A stretch of DNA of 36,746 nt from Oscillospiraceae bacterium (GCA_029098185.1 JAQXNV010000063.1:1-36746), one strand, 5' to 3'; shown: positions 23,555-32,183, counted from the first letter of the stretch. The notes: generated by a model not told the origin, from the sequence alone. Numbers and translations are program-made.

Positions 23555-24307
23555 TCATATGGGCTTTTCCGCCACTAGCAGGAACATGGGTGTGGAACGA
23601 TACCGCACTTTCCGCTCTTCATCCCATACCAGATCCGTAATGTCTGCATCACAGTACAGCCTCTTGACGCCAATCTCCAAAAATGTATCAAAATCCCACT
23701 GGGGACGCTGTCGCTTGCACATGGGCACATTTCGGCGGTACGCTTCCCCCTCCGGAGACAACACCTGCATTTCTTCTTTCTGGAACAGCTTTGCGTATCG
23801 CTTCTGATCTTCCTCAAACTGACGCATCAATTCCGGATCATGATACCGCCGATTCCAGTTGGCATCAAAAATCAGGATCCGTCCTCCCGGACGCAATACC
23901 CGCAGCCATTCCCGATAGGCTTGCTCCGCATCTAGCAATGTCCACGTTACATTCCGGCTGATCACGCAATCAAAGCTGTTGTCATCAAAGGGCAGATCCT
24001 GTCCATCTGCCAACAAAAAATGAGGCGAAACTTGTTGCTCGGCAGCATTTTTTCTGGCCTGCTTCAGCATTTCTTCCGTACAATCTATCCCCGTAACGCT
24101 GTGGCCCGCTTTTGTCAGAATGATCGGGAAAAAACCTGGGCCCGTTCCGATATCTAAAAAGTGCAGATACTCTTTTTTCGGCGCATGGGCAAGAATTAAA
24201 TTGGTCCAAGCTTCACACTTCCGTGTCTCCAGTTCCTCCCGAATATTATCGCCGAATTCCGCTGCCTCTGATGTCCATGTTTCCAGTGTTGCCTGCTGTA
24301 AATTCAT
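23555..24307 (-). CDS. Class I SAM-dependent methyltransferase (operon 3)
   Basis: A 250-aa methyltransferase of the Methyltransf_11 type. Motif I is FLDIGTGPGFFPIIL (about residues 49-63); the acidic strand-2 end is VTGIDCTEEML, motif II FDCVISRNVTWTL and motif III RVLRPGGRILIFDANW. The segment IFDANWNRRYHDPEL and the C-terminal DADITDLVWDEERK characterise a subgroup I associate with nickel-type ABC operons; that is memory, not a search. It is the last gene of operon 3, 16 bases after the binding-protein gene. Substrate unknown; a metal-chelating or imported ligand is a reasonable inference. Confidence 0.92.
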   Translation of the reverse strand: MNLQQATLETWTSEAAEFGDNIREELETRKCEAWTNLILAHAPKKEYLHFLDIGTGPGFFPIILTKAGHSVTGIDCTEEMLKQARKNAAEQQVSPHFLLADGQDLPFDDNSFDCVISRNVTWTLLDAEQAYREWLRVLRPGGRILIFDANWNRRYHDPELMRQFEEDQKRYAKLFQKEEMQVLSPEGEAYRRNVPMCKRQRPQWDFDTFLEIGVKRLYCDADITDLVWDEERKVRYRSTPMFLLVAEKPI

Positions 24308-24323
24308 CGCATATCTCCCCTTT

Positions 24324-25985
24324 TTATTTTACATCCAGTGTTGTCCAGTTGATCGGAGCATAATTGTTCACGCCCACTTCAAAATTGCTGACTCGATCCC
24401 CAAGAGCAAAGGACGTCTTTGGGTAATATAGTGGTACCAGCAGCGCTTCGTCATTGATCTGCCGGAATACTTTATCATAGCATTCCTGACGGGTGGTTTC
24501 GTCCGTTGCATTCATGGCTGCATTGATATTTTTCAGCAAGCCTTCATCGTACCATACTCTAGCTCGTCCATTGGCCACAGAAAGCTGAGAAAACATGATC
24601 TTCATATCTCCATGGGGCACCCAGGAATCCGAGGACGTACGCTGCATGATCATATCGTAATCCAGCGTGGTCATCTGACACTCTGTGTAAGCATTGGTGT
24701 CCAATGTGTTCAGCTCTACCTTGATGCCGATATTCAAAAGCTGGGACTGTACATATTCTGCCATCGTCTTCCATTCCGGGAATTCATCGGTGGTCAGCAC
24801 CAATCGAATTTCCAATGGCTTTCCGTCTTTCTCCACAATGCCGTCGCCGTTGGTATCCTTCCACCCCGCTTCCTCCATAAGCGATTTTGCCTTTTCCAGA
24901 TCATAATCGTAACCGGGACTGTTCTCTTCTGTCACATAAGGTGTGATCTCCGCATTATAGAGCCCCTTGGCGCCTTGTCCCACACCGTACAGCAAATCCC
25001 GAACCATACTTTCCTTATCGATGGCATAATTGACTGCCTGCCGGACACGGACATCCTGAAAGGCTTCATTATCTTGGCTGAAATTCAGATAGTAGGAACA
25101 CATGGTGTCCATTTCCACGATCTTGTAGCCTTTGCTTTTCAGCTCCTGCAAACCCTCTAAGCTAATTTTTCCCAGCAGATCGCCGCCGATCACATCTACC
25201 TCGCCGCTCTGCAACGCCATTACTCTGGCCTGACCGTCGGTGATGACTTTAAACCGGATCCGATCCAGTTGCGGCTTTTCACCCCAGTAATTCTCATTGG
25301 GAACCAGTGTAAATTCCTCATCCTTTGTATAGCTTTCCAATTTCCATTGGCCGGTGCCGATAGGGGAGGTGAACTTGCCCATTACCTTGTTTTCGCTATC
25401 CTCCCCGATAGATGCGGGACTGAGGAATCGAACGGGACGAGGATATGTCAGCTCGGTCAAAATCGGATAGGTGCCTTCTTTAAACTGAATCTCTACAGTG
25501 TGGTCGTCGATGGCTTTATAGCTGTCAACTGCGTAGCAGGTCAGTGATGCGTGGCGGTCATTGTTGACCCAACGGGCCAGATTGAAGCAGACAGCCTCCG
25601 CATCAAAGGGCGTGCCATCGGTAAAGGTAACGCCTTCCCGCAGATGGAAGGTATACGTTTTGCCGTCTTTAGAAATATCCCAACTGGTGGCCAGCATGGG
25701 AATGATGCCGTCTGTACCGCCATCTTCCGCAAAGCCTTCATACAGCATTTTGTACAGGACGTGAGGGCCGTTGTATGTAGCGGCATCCAGTTCATCCATG
25801 GCGCCATCCCGGTAGATAGCAATGGTAATTTCTTTTTCGCCAGTCACGGCGGCCTGACTGTCGGTAGGATTGCTTTCTGGCTTGGTATCAGATGATTGTT
25901 CCCCGCCGCAGCCTGCCAAAAGGCCAGCTGTTGTTGTCAAGGCCATTGCCCCAGCCAGCAGGGATGCGATTTTTGCTTTTTTCAT
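24324..25985 (-). CDS. NikA-like SBP_bac_5 substrate-binding lipoprotein (operon 3)
   Basis: A 553-aa lipoprotein with signal MKKAKIASLLAGAMALTTTA and lipobox LLAGC. ATG 25985 follows GGAGG by nine bases. The segment around HASLTCYAVDSYKAID and ELTYPRPVRFLSPAS matches E. coli NikA at the PRPFRF region, which holds the arginine (Arg137 in NikA) that contacts the metal chelate. This makes it the most NikA-like binding protein in the window, and nickel or another divalent metal bound to a small chelator is the best guess. Opine-metallophore or peptide ligands remain possible. It lies between the E-type ATPase and the methyltransferase. Confidence 0.94.
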   Translation of the reverse strand: MKKAKIASLLAGAMALTTTAGLLAGCGGEQSSDTKPESNPTDSQAAVTGEKEITIAIYRDGAMDELDAATYNGPHVLYKMLYEGFAEDGGTDGIIPMLATSWDISKDGKTYTFHLREGVTFTDGTPFDAEAVCFNLARWVNNDRHASLTCYAVDSYKAIDDHTVEIQFKEGTYPILTELTYPRPVRFLSPASIGEDSENKVMGKFTSPIGTGQWKLESYTKDEEFTLVPNENYWGEKPQLDRIRFKVITDGQARVMALQSGEVDVIGGDLLGKISLEGLQELKSKGYKIVEMDTMCSYYLNFSQDNEAFQDVRVRQAVNYAIDKESMVRDLLYGVGQGAKGLYNAEITPYVTEENSPGYDYDLEKAKSLMEEAGWKDTNGDGIVEKDGKPLEIRLVLTTDEFPEWKTMAEYVQSQLLNIGIKVELNTLDTNAYTECQMTTLDYDMIMQRTSSDSWVPHGDMKIMFSQLSVANGRARVWYDEGLLKNINAAMNATDETTRQECYDKVFRQINDEALLVPLYYPKTSFALGDRVSNFEVGVNNYAPINWTTLDVK

Positions 25986-26002
25986 GATTGTATTCCTCCA
26001 AT

Positions 26003-26956
26003 TCAAAGTTCCTTTATATAGTGGCAGGCCCCCCAGTGGGTCCCTTCATCTAACATGGTTAAAATAGGGCGTTCTGTTTTGCATTGCTCCCTGGCATACA
26101 GACACCGGTTTTGAAAGGGGCATCCCTGTGGGATGGTTTGTCCCGATGCTTCATCCTTGAACAACACCCGCTTCTTTTGTCGATCCCGGGGATCGGTGCC
26201 CAGAGAAGCTGCCAGCAGCGCTTTTGTGTATGGATGACGAATTGTCTCCTCTTGGAGATCCGGCAGAATCTCCATAACCTGTCCCATATACATCACCACT
26301 ACCCGGTCACAAATCTGCCGCACTGCGGAAAGATCGTGGGAAATAAACAGATAGGTCAATCCTTTTTCTTTCTTCATTCGGTAAAGTAAGCGGAGGATCT
26401 TATTCCGCACCGCATAATCTAGCGCTGACACTGCTTCATCGCAAATCACAAATTCCGGATCCATGATCAGTGCGCGGGCTATTCCCACCCGCTGACGCTG
26501 ACCGCCAGACAATTCACTGCCATATCGGTCCAGATATTCCGCACCCAATCCTACCTCCTCCAGCATGGAGCGGACTTTTGTCTCTTTTTCCTGACGGGAG
26601 GCTTTGCTGTAATTGTTCAGCGGTTCCATCACTACCTGCCGTACCGTCAGATAGGGATTAAAAGAGTCAATGCTGTTTTGAAAAACCATCTGCATCTGGT
26701 TTCGGATCTTTCGCATTTCTCGGAAAGAATATCGGGAAATGTCTTTTCCACGATACAGAACTTTCCCCTCTGTAATCGGCTCCAGATTGAGCAGTGCTTT
26801 CCCAAGCGTGCTCTTTCCGCACCCAGATTCTCCCACCAATCCCAGCACCTCCCCCTTTCGGATGGAAATGGAGACATCATCTACGGCATAAACAGGATGC
26901 TTTTTCCAGGGCTGATAGGATTTTTTCAGAGAGACGGTTTCAATCAGATTCTCCAA
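26003..26956 (-). CDS. NikE/OppF-type ABC transporter ATPase (operon 3)
   Basis: A 317-aa ATPase with Walker A GESGCGKST, Q-loop MVFQNSIDSFNPYL, the signature LSGGQRQRVGIARA, Walker B FVICDEAVSALD and H-loop ISHD. The C-terminal oligo_HPY domain contains CPFQNRCLYAREQC. It overlaps the D-type ATPase gene by 17 bases and is followed by the binding-protein gene after 17 bases. Confidence 0.94.
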   Translation of the reverse strand: MENLIETVSLKKSYQPWKKHPVYAVDDVSISIRKGEVLGLVGESGCGKSTLGKALLNLEPITEGKVLYRGKDISRYSFREMRKIRNQMQMVFQNSIDSFNPYLTVRQVVMEPLNNYSKASRQEKETKVRSMLEEVGLGAEYLDRYGSELSGGQRQRVGIARALIMDPEFVICDEAVSALDYAVRNKILRLLYRMKKEKGLTYLFISHDLSAVRQICDRVVVMYMGQVMEILPDLQEETIRHPYTKALLAASLGTDPRDRQKKRVLFKDEASGQTIPQGCPFQNRCLYAREQCKTERPILTMLDEGTHWGACHYIKEL

Positions 26957-27770
26957 TTCGTTTCCCTCCTTCCGTCACTGCGCTGAGCAACGTCTTGGTA
27001 TACATATGCTGCGGGTGATCGAAGATCTGAAATACATCTCCGGATTCTACAATTTTTCCCTCATGCATCACATATACATCGTCGGCCATCTGGGCCACTA
27101 CGCCCAGGTCATGGGTGATCAGCATGATAGCCATTCCATTGTCCCGCAGCTTTTTCAGTTCCTCCAGCACCACCGCCTGAATCGTCAGATCTAACGCCGT
27201 AGTCGGCTCATCCGCTACCAAAACATCCGGATGTGCCACCATAGACATAGCAATCATCACCCGCTGACACATGCCGCCTGATAATTCAAAGGGATATTGA
27301 TTCAAAATCGTATCCGCATTCTTCAGATTCACCCGCAAAAGCGCTTGCCGACATTGCTCTAAAGCTTCTTTTCTAGGGATTTTTCGGTGTAGCAGAATGG
27401 ATTCCATCATCTGCTTTTTCACCTTCAGCACCGGATTTAATGCACTCATTGGTTCCTGAAAAATCAGGGAGATCTCTTTTCCGTAAACCTTTTTCTGCTG
27501 AAATCCGGATAGCTTTAAAACATCCCGTCCATTGAGAATTACTTCTCCGCCTACAATCTTGCCGGGAGCATCCACTAAATTGAAGATCGATCGGGAGGTT
27601 ACGGATTTCCCACTGCCGCTCTGCCCTACAATGGCTGTAATCTTTCCTCTCTTTACATCGAAAGAAACATCGTCCACCGCTTTGACTATGGTGTGTTTAT
27701 CCACGTAAAAATATGTCTTTAAATTCCTTACCGACAGCACAGTATCTTTGCGCAAAGTCTCATTGCCCAT
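26940..27770 (-). CDS. NikD/OppD-type ABC transporter ATPase (operon 3)
   Basis: A 276-aa ATPase with Walker A GQSGSGKSVT, Q-loop LIFQEPMSALNPVL, the signature LSGGMCQRVMIAMS, Walker B VLVADEPTTALD and H-loop ITHD. It ends after the nucleotide-binding domain, with only a short tail. The start is the ATG at 27770, which shares its A with the stop of the permease gene (TGATG). A GTG one codon earlier is also open. Confidence 0.93.
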   Translation of the reverse strand: MGNETLRKDTVLSVRNLKTYFYVDKHTIVKAVDDVSFDVKRGKITAIVGQSGSGKSVTSRSIFNLVDAPGKIVGGEVILNGRDVLKLSGFQQKKVYGKEISLIFQEPMSALNPVLKVKKQMMESILLHRKIPRKEALEQCRQALLRVNLKNADTILNQYPFELSGGMCQRVMIAMSMVAHPDVLVADEPTTALDLTIQAVVLEELKKLRDNGMAIMLITHDLGVVAQMADDVYVMHEGKIVESGDVFQIFDHPQHMYTKTLLSAVTEGGKRIGESD

Positions 27771-28672
27771 CACTCACCATCCCCCAGTCGCCTTGCTTTT
27801 TTGCTGGAACCAGGCATCAACGCCTGATTCAGCCCCTCCCCCAGCATGTTAAGACTGAACACGGACAGCATGATTGCCAATCCCGGCCAGACCATCATCA
27901 GTGGTGCGGTGGTGATAAATTCTCGGCTGTCGCTGAGCATCACACCCCAATCTGCCTGGGGTGGCTGGGTGCCCAATCCAATAAAAGAAAACCCAGCAAT
28001 ATGCATGATGATCATGCCTACTCGCAACGTGGAATACACCACAATGGGAGAAATGGAATTGAGCAGAATATGCTGCACCATGATTTTCAGCTTTGAGGAA
28101 CCGGCAGCCTGGGCGGCCATCACATAATCCTTTTCTTTCACTTTTAAGACAGTACTGCGCATGATCCGAGCAAAGGGCGCCCACCAAAGACATACCAGCA
28201 CGATCATAATGTTCAACAGACTAGGACCCAGGATACTGACCACCGCTAACGCCAACAGACTGGATGGAAACGTACAGACAATATCCGCAGCACGCATGAT
28301 CAGATTATCGATCCAGCCGCCTTTATACCCGGCGATGATCCCCAGCGGAACACCCACTGCCAGAATACCTCCCAAAACGGCCAAAGCATTGACCAGCGTC
28401 GTCTGTGTGCCATAAATCAGGCGGGATAGCATACACCGTCCCAATTGATCCGTTCCCAGAGGATATTCCCAACTGGGCATTTGCAGCCGGATTGCTGTAT
28501 TGACCGCCGTGGGATCGTGGGGCGCCAGCAGCGGCGCCGCAAAGCCGACAATGAGAAACAGCACCACGATAATGAGTCCGGCTAATGCCAGCTTGTCCTT
28601 GCAAAGCCGCTTCATGGCACACCATAAAAAGCTGTCCTCCCGGGTTTTTCCCAAGGTCATCTTTTGAACCAT
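27770..28672 (-). CDS. NikC/OppC-type ABC permease (operon 3)
   Basis: A 300-aa permease with the N-terminal OppC motif APLLAPHDPTAVNT, then YPLGTDQLGRCMLSRLIYGT, about six transmembrane helices and an EAA loop (VKEKDYVMAAQAAGSSKLKI). The frame is open to 28783, but the preceding gene occupies that part. I choose ATG 28672, with GGAGG 12 bases upstream. An ATG at 28660, overlapping the previous stop as ATGA, is a close alternative. Confidence 0.93.
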   Translation of the reverse strand: MVQKMTLGKTREDSFLWCAMKRLCKDKLALAGLIIVVLFLIVGFAAPLLAPHDPTAVNTAIRLQMPSWEYPLGTDQLGRCMLSRLIYGTQTTLVNALAVLGGILAVGVPLGIIAGYKGGWIDNLIMRAADIVCTFPSSLLALAVVSILGPSLLNIMIVLVCLWWAPFARIMRSTVLKVKEKDYVMAAQAAGSSKLKIMVQHILLNSISPIVVYSTLRVGMIIMHIAGFSFIGLGTQPPQADWGVMLSDSREFITTAPLMMVWPGLAIMLSVFSLNMLGEGLNQALMPGSSKKARRLGDGE

Positions 28673-29622
28673 AACCGCCGTTTCCCTCCTTCCAGCTTGA
28701 TCTTTGGATCTATGTACGCATATAGAATATCCACCAAAAGATTGACACCGATATACGCCAGTGCCACTGCGATCAGATAACATTGGATCACCGGGAAATC
28801 TTTTGCCTTCACACTTTCAATGGCGTACTTTCCAATGCCATTCCAGGAAAAAATCATCTCTACCGCATACGCACCGCCCAGCATACTGCCGAAATTCGTA
28901 GCCACAAGCGTCACACAGGGCAGTACAGCGTTTTTCAATCCGTGTTTCACCATTGCGCCCCATTCTCCCAAGCCCTTTGCCCGGGCCGCCTTGATATAGT
29001 GGGTCTGCATCACCTCGATGAGGTTCGATCGGAGCATGCGGGTATAGATAGCCGCATAGCTGATGCTGAGCGTAAAAGCAGGTAAAAAGATATTGGCTAG
29101 GTTACTGCCGGCAATTACCGGGACGACGCCCAACGATACGCCAAAACCGTACAGCAGCATCAATCCCAGCCAAAAATCCGGCATGGTAGCCGCTCCGGTA
29201 GTCAGCACCCGCAATCCATGATCCAGTGCACTGCCCTTCCATTTTACCGATAAAAGCGCTATCGGAATAGCAATTGCCAATGCCATTGCCGTAGCGATCA
29301 GCGCCAGGTACAGCGTGTTTGGAAAACGGGACATCACCTCCTCGATTACCGGCTTCTTACTGATAAACGAATCGCCAAAATCAAACCGGACCGCTCGTCC
29401 CAGCCAGTCAAAATACTGCGCTACCAGTGGTTTATTCAGTCCCAGTTCTTCCCGTTTTGCCGCCAGCGTCTGCTCTGTAACGATTCCGCCCTCTTTCCGA
29501 ATGGCAATCTCTGCCGCATCTCCATTGGACAGATTGCTGAGAATGAACGCTAAAATACTGATGATCAGCAGCATGGGAATGATCTGCAGGATCCGCTTGA
29601 TGATAAAACGTACTTTATCCAA
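28657..29622 (-). CDS. NikB/OppB-type ABC permease (operon 3)
   Basis: A 321-aa permease and first gene of operon 3. After the start it reads DKVRFIIKRILQIIPMLLII, a typical NikB first helix. It continues with LSNGDAAEIAIRKEGG, ELGLNKPLVAQYFDWLGRAV, FDFGDSFISKKPVIEEV and the EAA loop AARAKGLGEWGAMVKHGLKN. The start is TTG at 29622 with AGGAGGT seven bases upstream; in-frame codons back to 29667 lie upstream of that ribosome site. It is divergent from LysR regulator 2, 355 bp away. Confidence 0.93.
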   Translation of the reverse strand: MDKVRFIIKRILQIIPMLLIISILAFILSNLSNGDAAEIAIRKEGGIVTEQTLAAKREELGLNKPLVAQYFDWLGRAVRFDFGDSFISKKPVIEEVMSRFPNTLYLALIATAMALAIAIPIALLSVKWKGSALDHGLRVLTTGAATMPDFWLGLMLLYGFGVSLGVVPVIAGSNLANIFLPAFTLSISYAAIYTRMLRSNLIEVMQTHYIKAARAKGLGEWGAMVKHGLKNAVLPCVTLVATNFGSMLGGAYAVEMIFSWNGIGKYAIESVKAKDFPVIQCYLIAVALAYIGVNLLVDILYAYIDPKIKLEGGKRRLWFKR

Positions 29623-29977
29623 ATGAATACCTCCTACATCTTTATTCTCCGAATCATCGGAAATCAAATCTACTAATGAGAATATTTGCGCATTAAGTCG
29701 TTGACACCTCTTTTGAAAAAATCGTAAAATGAAATTAGATATGGCTCCAGACGCTCTCTCAATTCCCCGTCCGGAGTTATTGTGTCCTCATGGTACCATA
29801 GAAAAATTGCATTGTACAATGCGCCTTTTTCGGCTAAATCATGCGGAAATTGCATGATTTTTGCAGACAAAAATCAAAAAAACGCTTATTGAGAAATTTT
29901 TGATCACAACTGTATTTTTTATCAAAATTGCGCATCATCCCAATGTGAAAATTGCATCATCCCAAAGGAAGTTTGTT
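29623..29977. promoter_or_regulatory. Divergent control region, operon 3 / LysR 2
   Basis: This 355-bp gap between divergent genes holds several signals. A degenerate 24-bp dyad lies at 29673-29696 (TAATGAG...GCATTAA) and another partial match at 29886-29909 (left half TTATTGAG). A perfect 14-bp palindrome, GCATTGTACAATGC, is at 29809-29822. Near-identical direct repeats lie at 29924-29943 and 29948-29965 (AAAATTGC-(GC)-ATCATCCCAA) just before the LysR 2 ribosome site. I see no convincing -35/-10 pair for either gene. A 65-codon minus-strand frame (29673-29870) lacks a ribosome site. Confidence 0.5.
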
Positions 29978-30841
29978 ATGAACATTGAAGCTTTAAAAAC
30001 CTTTATCGCTGTAGCAGAATTGAAAAATTTTACCAAAGCTGCTCAGCATCTCATCGTAGTGCAGTCCACCATCACCAACCGGATCAAAGAATTGGAACGA
30101 GAAATCGGTCAGCAGCTTTTAATCCGAACCAACAAATCGGTGATCCTGACCCATGCTGGTGAACATCTGCTGTCTTATGCTTATCAGTTTATCGATATGG
30201 AAAGCAAAATGTTGGATGAGATCAATTCCATCGATACCTATACCCATCGGCTCAACGTGGGCAGTGTAAACTGTATTTACTGCTGTCATCTCCAACCCTA
30301 TTTTTCCAATATCATCCAAAATCACAAGGATGTTCAGGTAAATCTCACCCTTACCCACTCCCGTACCCTGATGCAATCTCTGCACAATCAATCACTGGAT
30401 ATTGCATTTTCTTATCTGCCCCTCCATGATCCCAATTATCACTGCACTGTCTTTCGGGACGATGAAATCATCCTCGTTACCGCTCCCGGCAACGATGTCT
30501 ACCCCAACGGCATTCACAATGATCAACTGATCAAGTTACCTATCATCTACTCAAAATTTGCTCCCAAAGTAGGATTTGACTGGATTCACTCTATTTTCCC
30601 GACCAATCATGTGTTCCAGTTCACCATCAGCGTCATGGAGAAAATCATCCCCTTTCTGCTGGAACAGCCTTACTATGCCTTTTTACCCCGTAAGCTGGTG
30701 GAGTCTTATTTGGCGAATGGCTCTCTCTGTGAAATAAAGCTCCTGGATTTCCAAATTCCTTCTATGCCCTGTTACAGAATCACCCATGCAAAAGCACGGG
30801 AGGATTTTACATCCTACTTTCCTCTGGAACTTCACACATAA
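29978..30841 (+). CDS. LysR-family transcriptional regulator 2
   Basis: A 287-aa LysR-type regulator. The winged helix spans residues 1-60 (MNIEALKTFIAVAELKNFTK, AAQHLIVVQSTITNRIKELE, REIGQQLLIRT), followed by the effector-binding domain from about residue 90 (LNVGSVNCIYCCHLQPYFSN). ATG 29978 has AAAGGAAG upstream and starts exactly at the family's usual first residue; the frame is open further upstream without a ribosome site. It is divergent from ABC operon 3, the classic arrangement for a LysR gene and its target. Ligand unknown. Confidence 0.94.
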   Translation: MNIEALKTFIAVAELKNFTKAAQHLIVVQSTITNRIKELEREIGQQLLIRTNKSVILTHAGEHLLSYAYQFIDMESKMLDEINSIDTYTHRLNVGSVNCIYCCHLQPYFSNIIQNHKDVQVNLTLTHSRTLMQSLHNQSLDIAFSYLPLHDPNYHCTVFRDDEIILVTAPGNDVYPNGIHNDQLIKLPIIYSKFAPKVGFDWIHSIFPTNHVFQFTISVMEKIIPFLLEQPYYAFLPRKLVESYLANGSLCEIKLLDFQIPSMPCYRITHAKAREDFTSYFPLELHT

Positions 30842-30875
30842 AAAAACGAGGCTTCTGCTGAAGTCTCGTTTTTTT
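30841..30875. terminator. Bidirectional terminator
   Basis: AAAAACGAGGCTT pairs with AAGTCTCGTTTTT (one mismatch) around a CTGCTG loop, with A and T runs on either side. It serves the convergent LysR 2 and M14 deacylase genes. Confidence 0.9.
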
Positions 30876-30900
30876 ATGGAAACACCATGCGATTGACACG

Positions 30901-31872
30901 CTATTCCTTTGCCTTGCCAATCTTTGCATAGCAGATCTCAAAACCATGCTCGTCGATTGGCATCATGCCGTACATATACAGCCCTACGCCATCTTGTTCA
31001 GCATAGGTAGTATCCAGAACATTGCCAAAAAAGTCCCGCACTTCTCCTAGCTTTTCTCCCTTTCGGAAAGGCTTATGTAGATCAATGGCAGGATACCAGC
31101 AACCCTTCTGGTCGATCTTGGAATGGGCATAAATTAAATCACACACATCTACCGGCTGGATCGGATGGGGCTCCATCTCGCTGTGCAGCACGCCTAAATG
31201 GCGGAGAACGTTGCGGACATCCCGTTTATATCGCTGGACCTCATTTTCCGAAAACAGGTTACTCTCTCCCCGTTCCAGCAAAATTCCCGGAATACCGGAA
31301 ATACCGCTGTGGTTATAGCAGCCGCTGGTGGCTACCGACTTGACCATATAGGGCACGCTGACCACCTCTGCCGCCGCTTTCGCAATGGCGATCACCTCTG
31401 GCTCCGCCACGCCGGTATAATAAACATGGGGCGTGATCCAGTCGGAAAAGCACCCGTGAAGATCAATATGAAAATCGGCGTACCGCTGAAATTGATTCCA
31501 CAAGGTCCAGGCAATTTTATCCGTCAGCGTACCGTTTTGATCCGGCGGAAAAACACGGTTCAGATTCTTTCCATCCTCTGGTGTAATATTTTCCTGCTTT
31601 GCCTGAAAGGTCTGTACACTACAGGGATGGATAATGGCCAACTGGCCGCTGATCTCCTTTGGATCCAGTTCCCGGGCCAACTCGATAGCTGCGCTGATCC
31701 CCTCATATTCCCCACCGTGAATGCCAGAAGTCATCAGGACTGTCTTTCCTGCACGGGTACCGTTGAGCAAAGTTACCGGCATCACTTCATCGGTATGTTC
31801 TACGGGAACATACCGATCCATCCGCTCCCCCGGCGCAACAGAAAATCCCGCAATCTGCCAAGTCTCTTTCAT
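30901..31872 (-). CDS. AstE/AspA-type M14 zinc deacylase
   Basis: A 323-aa protein of the succinylglutamate desuccinylase/aspartoacylase branch of the M14 carboxypeptidase fold. Zinc ligands are visible: His and Glu in SGIHGGEYEG (about residues 48-57) and His in DFHIDLHG. NLNRVFP is the substrate-carboxylate arginine motif of the family, and LLERGESN carries the expected catalytic glutamate region. These enzymes remove acyl groups from N-acyl amino acids or related amides. Acting on a ligand brought in by the neighbouring importers is inference. ATG 31872 has GGAGG upstream. The gene is single, with a promoter bearing the shared 24-bp dyad. Confidence 0.88.
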   Translation of the reverse strand: MKETWQIAGFSVAPGERMDRYVPVEHTDEVMPVTLLNGTRAGKTVLMTSGIHGGEYEGISAAIELARELDPKEISGQLAIIHPCSVQTFQAKQENITPEDGKNLNRVFPPDQNGTLTDKIAWTLWNQFQRYADFHIDLHGCFSDWITPHVYYTGVAEPEVIAIAKAAAEVVSVPYMVKSVATSGCYNHSGISGIPGILLERGESNLFSENEVQRYKRDVRNVLRHLGVLHSEMEPHPIQPVDVCDLIYAHSKIDQKGCWYPAIDLHKPFRKGEKLGEVRDFFGNVLDTTYAEQDGVGLYMYGMMPIDEHGFEICYAKIGKAKE

Positions 31873-31911
31873 GTAGAAAAACCTCCTTTTCTTTTCCATT
31901 GTCTGTTTTCC

Positions 31912-31967
31912 AGTATATCCCTTTTCAAAAATTATGCAACTTCTTATTGCTCAACTTTTCTCATTAA
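31912..31967 (-). promoter_or_regulatory. M14 deacylase promoter with 24-bp dyad operator
   Basis: On the minus strand, TTGCAT (31934-31939), a 16-bp spacer and TATACT (31912-31917). The dyad at 31944-31967 (halves TTATTGCT and CTCATTAA around 8 bases) lies 4 bases above the -35; the centre is about -50.5 because of the shorter spacer. It sits back to back with the MBL gene promoter. Confidence 0.75.
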
Positions 31968-32059
31968 CGCAAAAATGGACAAAGTTTAGCGCTACACCAT
32001 CTTGCCTGAACAACAGACTCTGCCCTGCTTAAACCTGATTAAAATTTATCACCTACGGC

Positions 32060-32116
32060 TTATTGGGAAATTTTGTTCATCAACCCCTTGTGTCTTTTTC
32101 CATTCTTTGATATAAC
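32060..32116 (+). promoter_or_regulatory. MBL gene promoter with 24-bp dyad operator
   Basis: On the plus strand, TTGTGT (32088-32093), a 17-bp spacer and TATAAC (32111-32116). The dyad at 32060-32083 (left half TTATTGGG, right half TTCATCAA, the weakest of the five) ends 4 bases before the -35, centre about -51.5. It reads in the opposite direction from the M14 promoter 92 bp away. Confidence 0.7.
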
Positions 32117-32183
32117 GAAAACAGCAAGTTCTTTTTCACGAAATACACGAAATATCCGTTATCTAGGAAACATGGAGGAACGT

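Noticed and set aside
29673-29870. A 65-codon minus-strand frame with protein-like composition between LysR 2 and operon 3
   Set aside because: It has no ribosome binding site at its TTG or first ATG. It contains a perfect 14-bp palindrome and a copy of the regulatory dyad, and it fills a control region. Homology evidence would be needed to accept it.
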